Shown: positions 26,263 to 35,249 of the stretch, one piece after another
Numbering within the stretch: the first letter of the stretch is position 1
How the letters are laid out: every line of letters begins with the position of its first letter
Assembly: GCA_964412555.1 (NCBI GenBank)
Contig: CAYPPG010000003.1
Location: 1-64,000, forward strand
Direction: 5' to 3'
Length of the DNA: 64,000 nt
Origin: CAYPPG01 sp964412555
GTDB lineage: Bacteria > Hinthialibacterota > Hinthialibacteria > Hinthialibacterales > Hinthialibacteraceae
Made by a program: the position numbers and the translations under genes
Notes under the pieces: model-generated
The model's database searches: none
What the model was told of the DNA's origin: nothing
The model's input: the letters and a program-made list of their open reading frames with translations, nothing else

Positions 26263-26841
26263 TTAATAATCACGCTCACAATCAATCGGCCCCGTGAAGA
26301 TAATATCACCCGCACTTTTCACTCCATTCGAAGGATCATAAAGAAAAATACGGTAAGAACCGCCATTGTTGAAACCTTCATCCCCATCCGGTCCAATGCT
26401 CATAACGGAATATTTGGCTCCCCTCTTCCATGCATCGTAATACAAAGGGTGACTACTGACAAAACTGGGTTCCTGATCAAAATTCTCAAAAACATAATAC
26501 CCGGAGTGCAGTGTGATCGAGGTATCCTCCGGATGGTAAATCGGATCGGAAAAAGGATCTTTGGGGATGAAATTGATATAGGCCACCGGTGTGGTCAACA
26601 AAGCCAGTTCATCGTTACGGTTGATCACATCCCGCCGTAAATATTGATTGTTGTCGAGTCGATACGACTCCATTGCCGTCCGAATCGTCCGAAGCTCCGC
26701 CTCGGCACGTGCCACCTTGGCTCGAATTTGCGCATTCAAGAAATTGGGAACGGCAATCGCCGCCAGAATACCGATAATGGCAACAACAATCAACAATTCG
26801 ATCAGTGTAAATCCTTTGGAAAACAATTTTTGATGAGACAT
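26263..26841 (-). CDS. Type II secretion / type IV pilin-like major pseudopilin
   Basis: 192 aa. MSHQKLFSKG is followed by the prepilin peptidase site (G before FTLIELLIVVAIIGILAAIA), with Glu5 of the mature pilin present. Then PNFLNAQIRAKVARAEAELR and an SYRLDNNQY region lead into a GspG-like C-terminal domain ending in a YSVMSIGPDGDEGFNNGG loop. The ATG at 26839-26841 follows AAAGGATG; an earlier in-frame start adds 11 residues without a ribosome site. No secretion ATPase or secretin gene is nearby, so it is one of the orphan pseudopilins that candidate-phylum genomes often carry. Convergent with the TPR gene, 7 bp apart. Confidence 0.88.
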   Translation of the reverse strand: MSHQKLFSKGFTLIELLIVVAIIGILAAIAVPNFLNAQIRAKVARAEAELRTIRTAMESYRLDNNQYLRRDVINRNDELALLTTPVAYINFIPKDPFSDPIYHPEDTSITLHSGYYVFENFDQEPSFVSSHPLYYDAWKRGAKYSVMSIGPDGDEGFNNGGSYRIFLYDPSNGVKSAGDIIFTGPIDCERDY

Positions 26842-27131
26842 CGCTTCATCCTTTGTAAGAAGTCTGGAAGTCATGAATAGAACATATGGATGATAACGCT
26901 ACCAAAATACAGGAAAGTTGTCAATAAAATAAATACATTCACTTTTTTCGAGAGTTTGATCGAACGACACTTTCATGTATGATAACGTTCGCAATAAAAT
27001 ATTCCAATTGGATTGAATAATGTTGAAAGAGCAATGTACATATCGATATTCACCAAGGATTATGACGCAGTTTTCAACATGGAGGAATCCAATGGGGTAT
27101 TATCATGCTTTTTGAGGAGGTTTGAATCAGT

Positions 27132-28970
27132 ATGCAACTAAATCGTGGGTTCATCAAATGTGGAGTTGTTTTGTGGGCTGTTTGTACGTTCGTTTCACCG
27201 CTATCCATGGCACAAACGACAGACGATCAAGGAAAAGTACCCTATGACACGCCGTTGGTGCGATATGGAGATAAGGAATTTTCATTGGGATACTTTTATA
27301 TGTACGCCATGGATTATCTCGGCCGCCTGGAACAATTACCCCCCGAGGAAAAAAAACAAGCATTGGAAGAAACGCTTTCACGAGTCATTTATGAACACGC
27401 CGTCGTGGATTTGGCATTGGAACAGGGATTTGATCACACGGAAGAATTTATCCGGCGCAGCCGAGATATGGAAAATGAATGGCTCGCCAAATTTTACACA
27501 TACCATCAATTCACCGTTCCCTTCGAAGTGCCCGAAGAAGAACTGAAAGAGCGGTATGAACAAGAAAAGGAAAAATTTTACACCCCACTTCGTTTCTCTT
27601 TCCGCCATATCTTTTTCCGAACGATAGACCTGCCGGAAGAACAGCAAAAAAAGGCAAAAGAAGAGGCGGAGAAAGCAATGGCACTGATCAAAAGCGGCTC
27701 GGATTTTGTCCAAGTGGCGAAACTCTTCTCCGATTCCGAAAAAAAGGGAACAGTGGTAGGCCCCTTTAAATCTCGGAAAGATGACCCCGAGCAAGCAATC
27801 AATCCGCTTCTTGAGGATACCTTACTGAAAATGGAAGCCGGAGATGTGAGCAACATCATTCAAACCAAATACGGATATGAAATCCTAAAGTTGGAAATGC
27901 TCAATCCCGCCCAATACAAAAGCTACGAAGAGGTCAAGCGAACCCTGTCCGAACAGATGCGCCGCGAAAAATACCAACAATGGCGTGAAAATTTGTTGGA
28001 AACCAATTGGGATGAAGCCGTTACCGAATTCCACCCCGATATGATCTTTGAAGATAACGCTTATCCGGATGCCCAAATCGCTTCCATGTACGGCTATTCC
28101 CAAAACATCAATGTGGATGATTATAGCTATTTGAAAGGACGCGAGATTCGCCGCCAGGAAGGGGAAACCGACGAAGAATATCAAGAACGCGTGATCGAGC
28201 ACTTCAAGGAAAACATCATATTCGATATCATCGCCGCGAAATTAGCGAGAAAACTAGACTACGATACGATTCCCCGCTATATCGAAATTACGAAATCGAT
28301 TCAAAACAAAAAATGTTACAACGCATGGTGGGGAAAATTGGTCTCCCAATACCTCGAAGATCATCCGCCAACAGAAGAGGAAAAACGGGAGTTTTATGAA
28401 GAATATTCCCGCAGTTTCCTCAAACCGCAGAAAGCGCATGTTGCAGAAATGACGTTCAAAATCCCGCCGCATGACGAAGAGACGATGTATGAAGTCTTCA
28501 AAGCGGAACAAGCAGCAACAAAAAAAGCAGAAGAAGCGATTCGCCGCGTCAAAGCCGGAGAATCCTTCGCCGAAGTGGCCAAAGAAATGTCGGAAAACTC
28601 TACTGCGCAAGAGGGCGGAGACATCGGTTTGATCGAAACCAAAACCGAAAAACTCCCGCGAATGGTAGCCCGGGAAGCCGTCGGATTGGAACCGAATTCG
28701 GTGTGTGAAAAGCCGATCAAAGCCGGGGATAGTTTTTATGTAGTCTACACCTATGAAAAACCGGAAAGAGAAACCATGGAATTCGAGGATGCCATCGTCC
28801 AATCACGGATCGAACGAGGGATTCAAAATCAGAAATCATCAAAATTATATCAGGAATACAAAGATAAATTACTTGACCCGGAAAAAATCGAACTCCTGTA
28901 CGACGATTTCTACACCTTCGAAATTCGAAACCTAGGCCAAGCCAGTCTAGAAGTTCCAAACAAGGAATAA
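27132..28970 (+). CDS. Periplasmic peptidyl-prolyl isomerase with two parvulin (PpiC) domains, SurA/PpiD-like
   Basis: 612 aa; strong GAGGAGG site. A signal peptide ends at PLSMAQ. A SurA_N-like helical region is followed by a first rotamase domain (about 153-255: RFSFRHIFFRTIDLPEEQ, SGSDFVQVAKLFSDSEKKG, MEAGDVSNIIQTKYGYEILK). A second long helical block precedes a second rotamase domain (about 435-545: KAGESFAEVAKEMSENSTAQ, EGGDIGLIE). It lacks the membrane anchor of PpiD, so it should be a soluble periplasmic chaperone helping outer-membrane or exported proteins fold. It ends at a strong inverted repeat. Confidence 0.88.
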   Translation: MQLNRGFIKCGVVLWAVCTFVSPLSMAQTTDDQGKVPYDTPLVRYGDKEFSLGYFYMYAMDYLGRLEQLPPEEKKQALEETLSRVIYEHAVVDLALEQGFDHTEEFIRRSRDMENEWLAKFYTYHQFTVPFEVPEEELKERYEQEKEKFYTPLRFSFRHIFFRTIDLPEEQQKKAKEEAEKAMALIKSGSDFVQVAKLFSDSEKKGTVVGPFKSRKDDPEQAINPLLEDTLLKMEAGDVSNIIQTKYGYEILKLEMLNPAQYKSYEEVKRTLSEQMRREKYQQWRENLLETNWDEAVTEFHPDMIFEDNAYPDAQIASMYGYSQNINVDDYSYLKGREIRRQEGETDEEYQERVIEHFKENIIFDIIAAKLARKLDYDTIPRYIEITKSIQNKKCYNAWWGKLVSQYLEDHPPTEEEKREFYEEYSRSFLKPQKAHVAEMTFKIPPHDEETMYEVFKAEQAATKKAEEAIRRVKAGESFAEVAKEMSENSTAQEGGDIGLIETKTEKLPRMVAREAVGLEPNSVCEKPIKAGDSFYVVYTYEKPERETMEFEDAIVQSRIERGIQNQKSSKLYQEYKDKLLDPEKIELLYDDFYTFEIRNLGQASLEVPNKE

Positions 28971-28987
28971 CACAAAGGAATAAGCAC

Positions 28988-29016
28988 ATCGGCGCAGGCT
29001 GGCAGCCTGCGCCGAT
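28988..29016. terminator. Near-perfect 14-bp inverted repeat after the isomerase gene, terminator-like
   Basis: ATCGGCGCAGGCTG, one spacer base, then CAGCCTGCGCCGAT. It lies between the convergent isomerase and DUF1318 genes. The plus-strand side is followed only by a short T-poor stretch (TTCCGTCTCCC), so factor-independent termination is uncertain; it may be a repeat element. Confidence 0.55.
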
Positions 29017-29056
29017 TTCCGTCTCCCTATTTTCCTTCAGTCTTCAGCCTACTCCC

Positions 29057-29665
29057 CTACTCCTTCTTTTCCTTCTTTTGCACCCACTCATCCTTTTTCA
29101 CTTGATACCAATGCCCCGGTTTCATCTTCTTTTGAATCGCTTTCGCGAATAAAGTTCCGACACGTTCGAAGTTCTCTTTCGTCAGTTCGAGTTGATTGGC
29201 CGTCAAAATTTCTTTATAGAGAATTTCTCGGTCCTCATTCTCTTCTTTAGTCAGTTTCTTCACTTCCGTCAGAGTCTTCAAATTCATTCCCTTTTGTTCA
29301 CGAATGACGAGAAATCCGTCCATTCCTTCTCCCAAGATTCCTTGATCCATATACGGTTCGAGTTTTTTATAGCGTTTTGTTCGGGATTCGATAATTTTCT
29401 TGACGATAGGCGTACTGATTTCAATATCCATATCATCCGCCGCATAGGCTTCCCGCCCCCCGAACGAGAGACAAATTCGAATAGAAGGTTTAGGGATAAA
29501 ACTTTGCAATCCTTCCGCCCCTTGCCCACTACGCACACGATCCTCGATCTCTTCCGCCGCTTGTTGAATCTCTTTCGTGGGGAAATAAACATTCACCGTC
29601 AAACTCACACAACTGGTCAAAACAAACATGGTCAAAAACGGTATCCATCTTCTCGAAAATTTCAT
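29057..29665 (-). CDS. DUF1318 (YdbL family) lipoprotein
   Basis: 202 aa. MKFSRRWIPFLTMFVLTSC is a lipoprotein signal with the Cys at residue 19. The conserved CVSLTVNVYFPTKEIQQAAEEIEDRVR region identifies the DUF1318/YdbL family, found in proteobacteria next to YdbH/YnbE, which help link the inner and outer membranes. Those partners are not in this window. The C-terminus is Lys-rich. A frame extension of 27 codons upstream comes from a palindromic repeat and is not used. Confidence 0.85.
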   Translation of the reverse strand: MKFSRRWIPFLTMFVLTSCVSLTVNVYFPTKEIQQAAEEIEDRVRSGQGAEGLQSFIPKPSIRICLSFGGREAYAADDMDIEISTPIVKKIIESRTKRYKKLEPYMDQGILGEGMDGFLVIREQKGMNLKTLTEVKKLTKEENEDREILYKEILTANQLELTKENFERVGTLFAKAIQKKMKPGHWYQVKKDEWVQKKEKKE

Positions 29666-29685
29666 GTCAACTCTCCTCGTTATTT

Positions 29686-29792
29686 TGTCGGAGCGCGGCC
29701 ATCCTTGGCCGCACTTTTTACGCACCTGCTTACTTTCTCGCTCCACCGGGCGGGCAAGATGCCCGCGCTCCGGCCAATTGGCATCCTGTCGG
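29686..29792. repeat. Palindromes of the GGCATC family, both orientations
   Basis: TGTCGGAGC then GCGGCC-ATCCTT-GGCCGC (29695-29712). A reverse-oriented copy GCGGGC-AAGAT-GCCCGC is at 29750-29766, followed by GCTCCGGCC, the complement of the leader. A decayed copy (GGCATCCTGTCGG) follows near 29780. The pair faces inward, forming a larger inverted structure. Confidence 0.75.
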
Positions 29793-29836
29793 CACTCCCA
29801 TCAATCATATCACAAAATCGAATTTCTATAAACAAA

Positions 29837-30907
29837 TCAAAATCCCCACATCACTTTTTCCAAAAGGATCATGGCATCCGGAGGATTTTGATACCCGATC
29901 GGTCCGACAAAAATGGAATAGAGAGAACGAATCCCGAGTAAAAAAGCCAAAAGAAACAATAGCCGCCTTATCTTGGAATCACTGACAGTCAAACAAAACG
30001 CCGGTGTTAGCATCAAATACCAAAATTGCCCGATTCGGCTTGCTTTGACACATAACACGAAAAGAAAAGAGGCGGAAACCTCGATAAGATTCTTCGTCTT
30101 GTAGATACCATACAGGCAACCGGCAATGAAGAGCAAACCGACAAGCCAATGGATCAACACAACCCAATATGGAAAAAACGGATACAACGACGGATCACCT
30201 AATGTCCAGGAAATCGGATTGTAACGGGGCACATACCCTGGTTTGAAAAGATGAAATAGATAATTACATTGATACTGCGCCACGAAACTGGGAAGAAAAC
30301 TCGCAATCCCCCACCCCCATTCGACACACAATTTTCGCGGTTGTTTCCAGGACATTCGGCTAAAAAAATAAGGGGCGAGAAACACGGGGAACAACTTGGT
30401 TTGAATCCCCAGCCCAAGAAACGCAAAAGCCCATGGTTTCTTTTTCTGCAGCGCATAGATCGCTAGAACCATCCAGAAAACGACGAGGGATTCGAATTGG
30501 CCTTCCTGCGAGGAATACCAGATACTGATGGGATTCAGCCAATACAGAACCGAAATCCAGCGGTCTTTCGTAATGGCGTACATCATTCCTGCATTGACCG
30601 CATCGATCAACATGAAAATCAATTTCCCGAAAATAATTGAATTCCAAATGCCAGCAATCAACGCATAAAATAAAATCGTGACAGCCGGGTAGGTGTAATG
30701 ATGATTGTGCCAGAGAAATTGTGCAGGCATAGGGGATAAATCGAAGGCGGTCAATTCGTAGACGCAAAATCCCCATTCCTGGAACGCAGCACCATACCCT
30801 AAATTTCTCAAAATATCGGTGGTGTAAAGTGGCGTTTGAAAGCAATAATAAAGGCGCAGAAAACCACCGCATAACAATATGAAAAGAAAGATATATTTTG
30901 ACCGCAT
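29837..30907 (-). CDS. Polytopic membrane protein, GT-C / GT87-like glycosyltransferase candidate
   Basis: 356 aa with eight to ten hydrophobic segments. The N-terminal pattern (one membrane helix, then TPLYTTDILRNLGYGAAFQE, with an acidic residue in the first periplasmic loop) and ITKDRWISVLYWLNPISIWYS...GQFESLVVFW are typical of polyprenyl-phosphate-dependent GT-C enzymes (DUF2029/GT87, Dpm-dependent mannosyltransferases). The reaction would use a lipid-linked sugar outside the membrane. Acceptor unknown. It lies downstream of another multi-spanning protein on the same strand. Confidence 0.7.
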   Translation of the reverse strand: MRSKYIFLFILLCGGFLRLYYCFQTPLYTTDILRNLGYGAAFQEWGFCVYELTAFDLSPMPAQFLWHNHHYTYPAVTILFYALIAGIWNSIIFGKLIFMLIDAVNAGMMYAITKDRWISVLYWLNPISIWYSSQEGQFESLVVFWMVLAIYALQKKKPWAFAFLGLGIQTKLFPVFLAPYFFSRMSWKQPRKLCVEWGWGIASFLPSFVAQYQCNYLFHLFKPGYVPRYNPISWTLGDPSLYPFFPYWVVLIHWLVGLLFIAGCLYGIYKTKNLIEVSASFLFVLCVKASRIGQFWYLMLTPAFCLTVSDSKIRRLLFLLAFLLGIRSLYSIFVGPIGYQNPPDAMILLEKVMWGF

Positions 30908-30956
30908 TAACCTGTTGCTGGATGTGTAACAAATTTTTTGTCTCTATTATAATGAA

Positions 30957-31202
30957 TCATATTTCAGTAGAAGAATCTTTGTGTTGTGAAATTAACTGGG
31001 ATGCATCAAACAAGATAAACCTAAATGTTGCTTGAAAGACATTTCGAAAACCGAGAAATACACAATTCTGCTCGGGAAGAACATCCAATAAAGCACTCTG
31101 GTAGAAAAAATTATTCTTTACAGTTCCGATTTCCACTTTTCCAATCGAATAATCTAAATTAGATACAGGTACAAGTCGAAAAAGATCACTTATGATGACA
31201 CA
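30957..31202 (-). pseudogene. Orphan copy of the C-terminal domain of the neighbouring 603-aa membrane protein
   Basis: In a different frame from the upstream gene, this stretch encodes VEIGTVKNNFFYQSALLDV, CVFLGFRNVFQ and TFRFILFDASQLIS. These align closely with the last 50 residues of the preceding protein (VTIPAEPNTFFYRSVKLDI, CVLILSTGIFQ, LRFILFEATKYLS). It has no ATG of its own; an open frame reaches back into the end of the previous gene only through a TTG. The simplest reading is the 3' remnant of a second, divergent copy of that gene after an internal deletion. Confidence 0.65.
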
Positions 31203-31203
31203 C

Positions 31204-33015
31204 TCATTCCATTTTAAAACAAGAAAGATACTTCGTAGCTTCAAATAGAATAAAACGAAGATGCCCCTGAAATATTCCTGTCGATAGTATCAAAACACAA
31301 TTGTCATTTGTATGAATGTCCAGTTTCACACTTCTATAGAAAAAGGTGTTGGGTTCTGCCGGAATGGTGACTTTGGCAAGATTTGCGTCTGTAAGAATTT
31401 GATTCTGTACTATTCCGGTACCCACGGGCAGTATCTCACCGGCTTCGACTTTCCCCCAAACATAAAGCATCAATTTGTTTTTAGTAGAAATTTGATTCGG
31501 TAAAGGCAGGACAATCATATCATAAAAATCCGAAGGATTTCCAATCATCATGACATGCGTTTTAGGAGTAGTATCCGGATTGATTTCAAATCGCTCAACT
31601 TGTTTTCCTGAGCGATGACGAAGTCTCAATATCCAATGAGATCGTTGATCGCTCAACAAGGAAGGGGGATAGCTCAATATGGGTGTGGGATGTAATGCAT
31701 AGGTTTTTAGGCAAAAAAACAAAAACCATACGAAAACCACTACAATCACTATCTGCGGTACTCGGTTGAAAAAGAAAAAATTACCCCTCCACCTATCGCT
31801 ATTATCCGTGGAATGAATATTTCTTATTATGTCAGTATTGGAAATAGACTTTCGCTGTCGCTGAAAAAAAGAAAACAGAAAGATACTAATTAAAAGTAGT
31901 AATCCAAATTCGATGGAATGAGGAAAGATAAAAAGCAGGATTGCGAATACAAAATCCTGCATTCCATGAAAATGGAATGCACTACTTTTTTGTTGGTAAT
32001 AGAGCAAGGCTATGGGGATTACAACCGGAAAGGCAAATGTTTCCAAACGGCCAATGTCGATGGCAAATACGAATTGCAACCATACGATTAAGACAAAGAT
32101 TGCCAAATGTCGATAAGAATTGTTCTGCCGAATGATTCCCATCAAAAACAAAGGAAGCAACGAACCGAAAAATGTATCGAGCAAATGGGGAGAAAAAAGC
32201 CGTTGAAAAAGTGAAAACGCGGATGAAGAATATCGAAATAAATCCCAGTAATAATATTCCCAAAATTTTTGGACTTGAATATCCCCTGCCAAAGAATTTT
32301 TATAAACGCTGATTGTCAGGGGATACCAAAGAGAATGAAGAAGAAAGAATAAAGAAATCGGAACTCCCCATGTTCTTACGGTCTGTTTAAGAGAATTCTT
32401 ATCAATCCGAAATCCGAATCGGCCGATATACCACACTGGCAAAAAAAACAATGCCGTCGATCGATTCAACACTCCGATTGTAGCAAAACAACATACCCAA
32501 TTGTCCCGCTTTTTCAGATGAGCCAGAATGGTCAGGGACAAGAATAAATAGGTGACGGCATCGTTAAACCAGATTTGTTTCAATTGCCATTCCACTCCGG
32601 AAGAAAACAGGAAAGGAATAACAGAAATAAATGGTAAATAGCCCCGCATCCCAACTTCCCGGCAGATCAAAACAAGCACCACTCCGGATAAAAAAAGAGC
32701 AGTCAAATTAACGATTTTAAAACCCGTTGGCAAGGAAAAGGGTAGCCAATACACAAGCAACGACGTCAGTATTCGGCATCCCCATGGACTTCCCTCCCCT
32801 TGGTAGGGATTAATCGCAATTCGTGTGTAATAGATGTCATAATTAAAAGCGTCCGGTGTGAGAGTCCAGTATCGGGCAAATAAAAATCCTGCAGAGGTTA
32901 GACAGGCAAGAATCAAAATCGTCATAAAATTCGAATCGATTTTCTCGTGGGGAGATTGTATTTCCGCATGAGCCACAGTTTTCGTTCGCCGATCTTTTTT
33001 TCGCTTTTTACTCAT
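31204..33015 (-). CDS. Large polytopic membrane protein, GT-C-like, with a soluble C-terminal domain
   Basis: 603 aa. A basic N-terminus (MSKKRKKDRRTKTVAH) precedes about 11-12 hydrophobic segments up to residue 440. The first extracytoplasmic loop carries acidic residues (LTPDAFNYDIYYTRIAI), and the pattern LKQIWFNDAVTYLFLSL resembles integral-membrane mannosyl- or arabinosyltransferases, but no named family was recognised. The last 160 residues form a beta-rich soluble domain (LPLPNQISTKNKLMLYVWGK) whose end is duplicated just downstream. Likely role: transfer of a lipid-linked sugar at the outer face of the inner membrane. Codon use looks somewhat AT-richer than neighbouring genes. Confidence 0.6.
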   Translation of the reverse strand: MSKKRKKDRRTKTVAHAEIQSPHEKIDSNFMTILILACLTSAGFLFARYWTLTPDAFNYDIYYTRIAINPYQGEGSPWGCRILTSLLVYWLPFSLPTGFKIVNLTALFLSGVVLVLICREVGMRGYLPFISVIPFLFSSGVEWQLKQIWFNDAVTYLFLSLTILAHLKKRDNWVCCFATIGVLNRSTALFFLPVWYIGRFGFRIDKNSLKQTVRTWGVPISLFFLLHSLWYPLTISVYKNSLAGDIQVQKFWEYYYWDLFRYSSSAFSLFQRLFSPHLLDTFFGSLLPLFLMGIIRQNNSYRHLAIFVLIVWLQFVFAIDIGRLETFAFPVVIPIALLYYQQKSSAFHFHGMQDFVFAILLFIFPHSIEFGLLLLISIFLFSFFQRQRKSISNTDIIRNIHSTDNSDRWRGNFFFFNRVPQIVIVVVFVWFLFFCLKTYALHPTPILSYPPSLLSDQRSHWILRLRHRSGKQVERFEINPDTTPKTHVMMIGNPSDFYDMIVLPLPNQISTKNKLMLYVWGKVEAGEILPVGTGIVQNQILTDANLAKVTIPAEPNTFFYRSVKLDIHTNDNCVLILSTGIFQGHLRFILFEATKYLSCFKME

Positions 33016-33032
33016 AGTTCAGAAAAAATTGT

Positions 33033-33310
33033 GGTGAAGACATCTGGTCTGCGCAGAAATCGTGCAGACCAGAGGTCTGCACCACAACAACACCATTTGG
33101 TTGTTGAAATGAATATCGTCATTTCTTATTATCCGGCATAGTATAATGAATAAGATGAAACATCAGAAGTGTTCAAAAGTTGCCTTACACACTACATGAA
33201 AAAGCCTGTATTAGTCATAGCGCATGGGTAGCAAGGGTAAGCGAAGTCTACCCTTGCCGAATAGCGCATTCATCGCCAGGGCAGATTTGACGCCTTGCCC
33301 TGGCTGCCCT
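33033..33310. repeat. Gene-free 349-bp gap (33016-33364) with three different inverted repeats
   Basis: At 33033-33085, GTGGTGAAGACATCTGGTCTG pairs imperfectly with CAGACCAGAGGTCTGCACCAC across a short spacer. Near 33236, CAAGGGTA-AGCGAAGTC-TACCCTTG occurs; the same element is at 46999-47023 and, reversed, near 59031 and 59962. Near 33276, GCCAGGGCA pairs with TGCCCTGGC. No gene is seen. Confidence 0.75.
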
Positions 33311-33364
33311 CAGTATCATTAGAAGAGTTGAGTTGAAACAACTTGAGGAAGGAATCAAAAAACT

Positions 33365-34672
33365 TCATTTCGTACGCCGCAAGTACAAAATCCCTTTTCC
33401 GGCAAACCAAACAATGATCGTAATGACAAACCACGGCGCGAGAAAAATAAACGTCGATACAATCCAAGCCAGTATTGAAGTAATAATCGAGCAGGACTGC
33501 AGAAACACCGCTTTGGCATCGCGAAACACCCGGCGCAACGGTGAAAAGACATCATCCGGCTCCGACACCGCAATCGGTTCCTGCTCTGGCTTCTGAGAAA
33601 TCGTCAATTCAATCGTCGAGAGGCTGATCTGCCGGTCCCACAATCGCTGCCGTCCTTCCAGCTGTTCGATCTGTGAGCGCACCCGCTGGATTTCCTGCTC
33701 GACTTTCAGGATTTCATCCAGCTTTTCCACTTCCCGCTCATACAGCGACAAAAGCCGTTCTTCCTGCCGCTTCAAATTGCGAACCCGGGTTTCGAGATCG
33801 AAATATTGATCCGTGATATCTTGAGCGGACACTTCGATTTGCTGTGTTTTCCCAAGGCCGGAAAATTTGTCGAGGATCGTGTCGAGATCTTCCGCCGGCA
33901 CCCACAACGTCATTTTCGCCCACGGAACAGTCTCGCTTTCATTCACTTTCGCATTGGCGACCAACCCTTTATATTCTTCCACAATCCGTTCAACTTCTTC
34001 ACGCACTTTGGTAACGTTTTCTACCACTAACGTCATCCAACCGTTGCGGATCACTTTTCGATGATCGGTGATCCTGTAGTCTTGGTCTGATTCGGATTCT
34101 TGCCGTGCCTCGACACCTTCCATCATCCCATAGCTGCCTGACATATCATATTGCTCACCGGCCACTAATGGTCTTAATCCCGGAATTGATTCACCGGCAC
34201 TGTAACCGTTGGTTTGAAGATCCGCTCCGTGTGAAAATCTTCGCTGGCCTTGAAAGAATTGAGGAGAACTGGACTCCGGACGCGATGCGCTACTACGAAT
34301 CTGCGCATTTTGAAAATTTGGGACAATGACTGCCCCGACGATGATGAAAACAACGATCAATCCTGCTGCAATTCGGATTGGTGACGGCCACACCGCCGAT
34401 GGTAGGAACGAACGTAATCTCTTACGCGCCGCAATCTCAGGCAAACTATGGATAAATCGCAGCAACCGCTCCATCACAGATTCGCGGGATTCCAATTGAT
34501 CAAAGGTTTCATTCAAATGCGTCGTCATAGTTCGTTGTTCCTCGATCCATTCTTCCGGTTGGGAGCACTGTTCCAAACTGGTTTCGAATTCTTCCAATTC
34601 TTCCGGAGACAGTTCCCCATCGATGTAACGAGAAAGATATTTTTGGACGATTTCCTCGTGTTTGTCGCTCAT
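33365..34672 (-). CDS. Anti-sigma-like membrane protein with DUF4349 domain
   Basis: 435 aa. The N-terminal 50 residues (YLSRYIDGELSPEELEEFETSL) match the helical anti-sigma fold but lack the HxxxCxxC zinc ligands. A membrane helix (IAAGLIVVFIIVGAVIV) lies near residue 105. The outer part has DUF4349: VIRNGWMTLVVENVTKVREEVERI, FSGLGKTQQIEVSAQDITDQYFD, then a coiled coil (RVRNLKRQEERLLSLYEREVEK) and ISLSTIELTI. A second membrane helix is near the C-terminus. The stop of the sigma-factor gene is 3 bp upstream of its start, so it very probably holds that sigma factor inactive and releases it on an envelope signal. Confidence 0.85.
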   Translation of the reverse strand: MSDKHEEIVQKYLSRYIDGELSPEELEEFETSLEQCSQPEEWIEEQRTMTTHLNETFDQLESRESVMERLLRFIHSLPEIAARKRLRSFLPSAVWPSPIRIAAGLIVVFIIVGAVIVPNFQNAQIRSSASRPESSSPQFFQGQRRFSHGADLQTNGYSAGESIPGLRPLVAGEQYDMSGSYGMMEGVEARQESESDQDYRITDHRKVIRNGWMTLVVENVTKVREEVERIVEEYKGLVANAKVNESETVPWAKMTLWVPAEDLDTILDKFSGLGKTQQIEVSAQDITDQYFDLETRVRNLKRQEERLLSLYEREVEKLDEILKVEQEIQRVRSQIEQLEGRQRLWDRQISLSTIELTISQKPEQEPIAVSEPDDVFSPLRRVFRDAKAVFLQSCSIITSILAWIVSTFIFLAPWFVITIIVWFAGKGILYLRRTK

Positions 34673-34675
34673 GGT

Positions 34676-35197
34676 TCACATCTCCAATGGTTTCAACATC
34701 TTGCTCAGTTCCTTCTTGGCGCGGGTTAATCGTTGATCCACGGCATCGACTGAAATCTGTAGCCTCTTCGCCATATCCGTATACGAAAGTTGCTCAAAAA
34801 AACGCAAGATGACCACTTCCCGATTTTTCTCACTGAGCCGTTTGATCGCTTTCAGTGTACTCTCCGCCCTTTCCGTCTCAGCCAACTTTTCCAACGGATT
34901 TTGTTTTGTATCTTGAATCGTTGCGGGTGGAGTGCTCCCACTCGGATTGAATCGTTTTCTCAACGGATCCCGCTTCCACTTTCGGTACCAACTCCAAGAA
35001 GCACGTTTCGCGATACCAATCAACCATGGGAAAAAAGCATCCGGATTTTTCAAGTTGTGAAACGAGCGAAAGGCGCGGTACAGCGTCTCCTGCACCAATT
35101 CTTCAGCCCGGTCCATATCGCACGTCTGCGCCAGACAGTAACTGAGAAGCGCCGAAAGATGTTCTTTCGCTAGCTGTTCAAATCGATTTGATTCCAT
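34676..35197 (-). CDS. ECF-type RNA polymerase sigma factor
   Basis: 173 aa. Region 2: LLSYCLAQTCDMDRAEELVQE then TLYRAFRSFHNLKNPDAFFP. Region 4: KAIKRLSEKNREVVILRFFEQ, LSYTDMAKRLQISVDAVDQR, LTRAKKELSK, a standard sigma-70 region 4 helix-turn-helix. It lacks regions 1 and 3, as ECF factors do. The start sits 53 bp downstream of two direct repeats that may be its own control site. Next gene: its presumed anti-sigma partner. Confidence 0.92.
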   Translation of the reverse strand: MESNRFEQLAKEHLSALLSYCLAQTCDMDRAEELVQETLYRAFRSFHNLKNPDAFFPWLIGIAKRASWSWYRKWKRDPLRKRFNPSGSTPPATIQDTKQNPLEKLAETERAESTLKAIKRLSEKNREVVILRFFEQLSYTDMAKRLQISVDAVDQRLTRAKKELSKMLKPLEM

Positions 35198-35249
35198 CTT
35201 TCATCGTTCATATAAATTCTTCATTATGGGCATCTGAATGAATAGTAGC

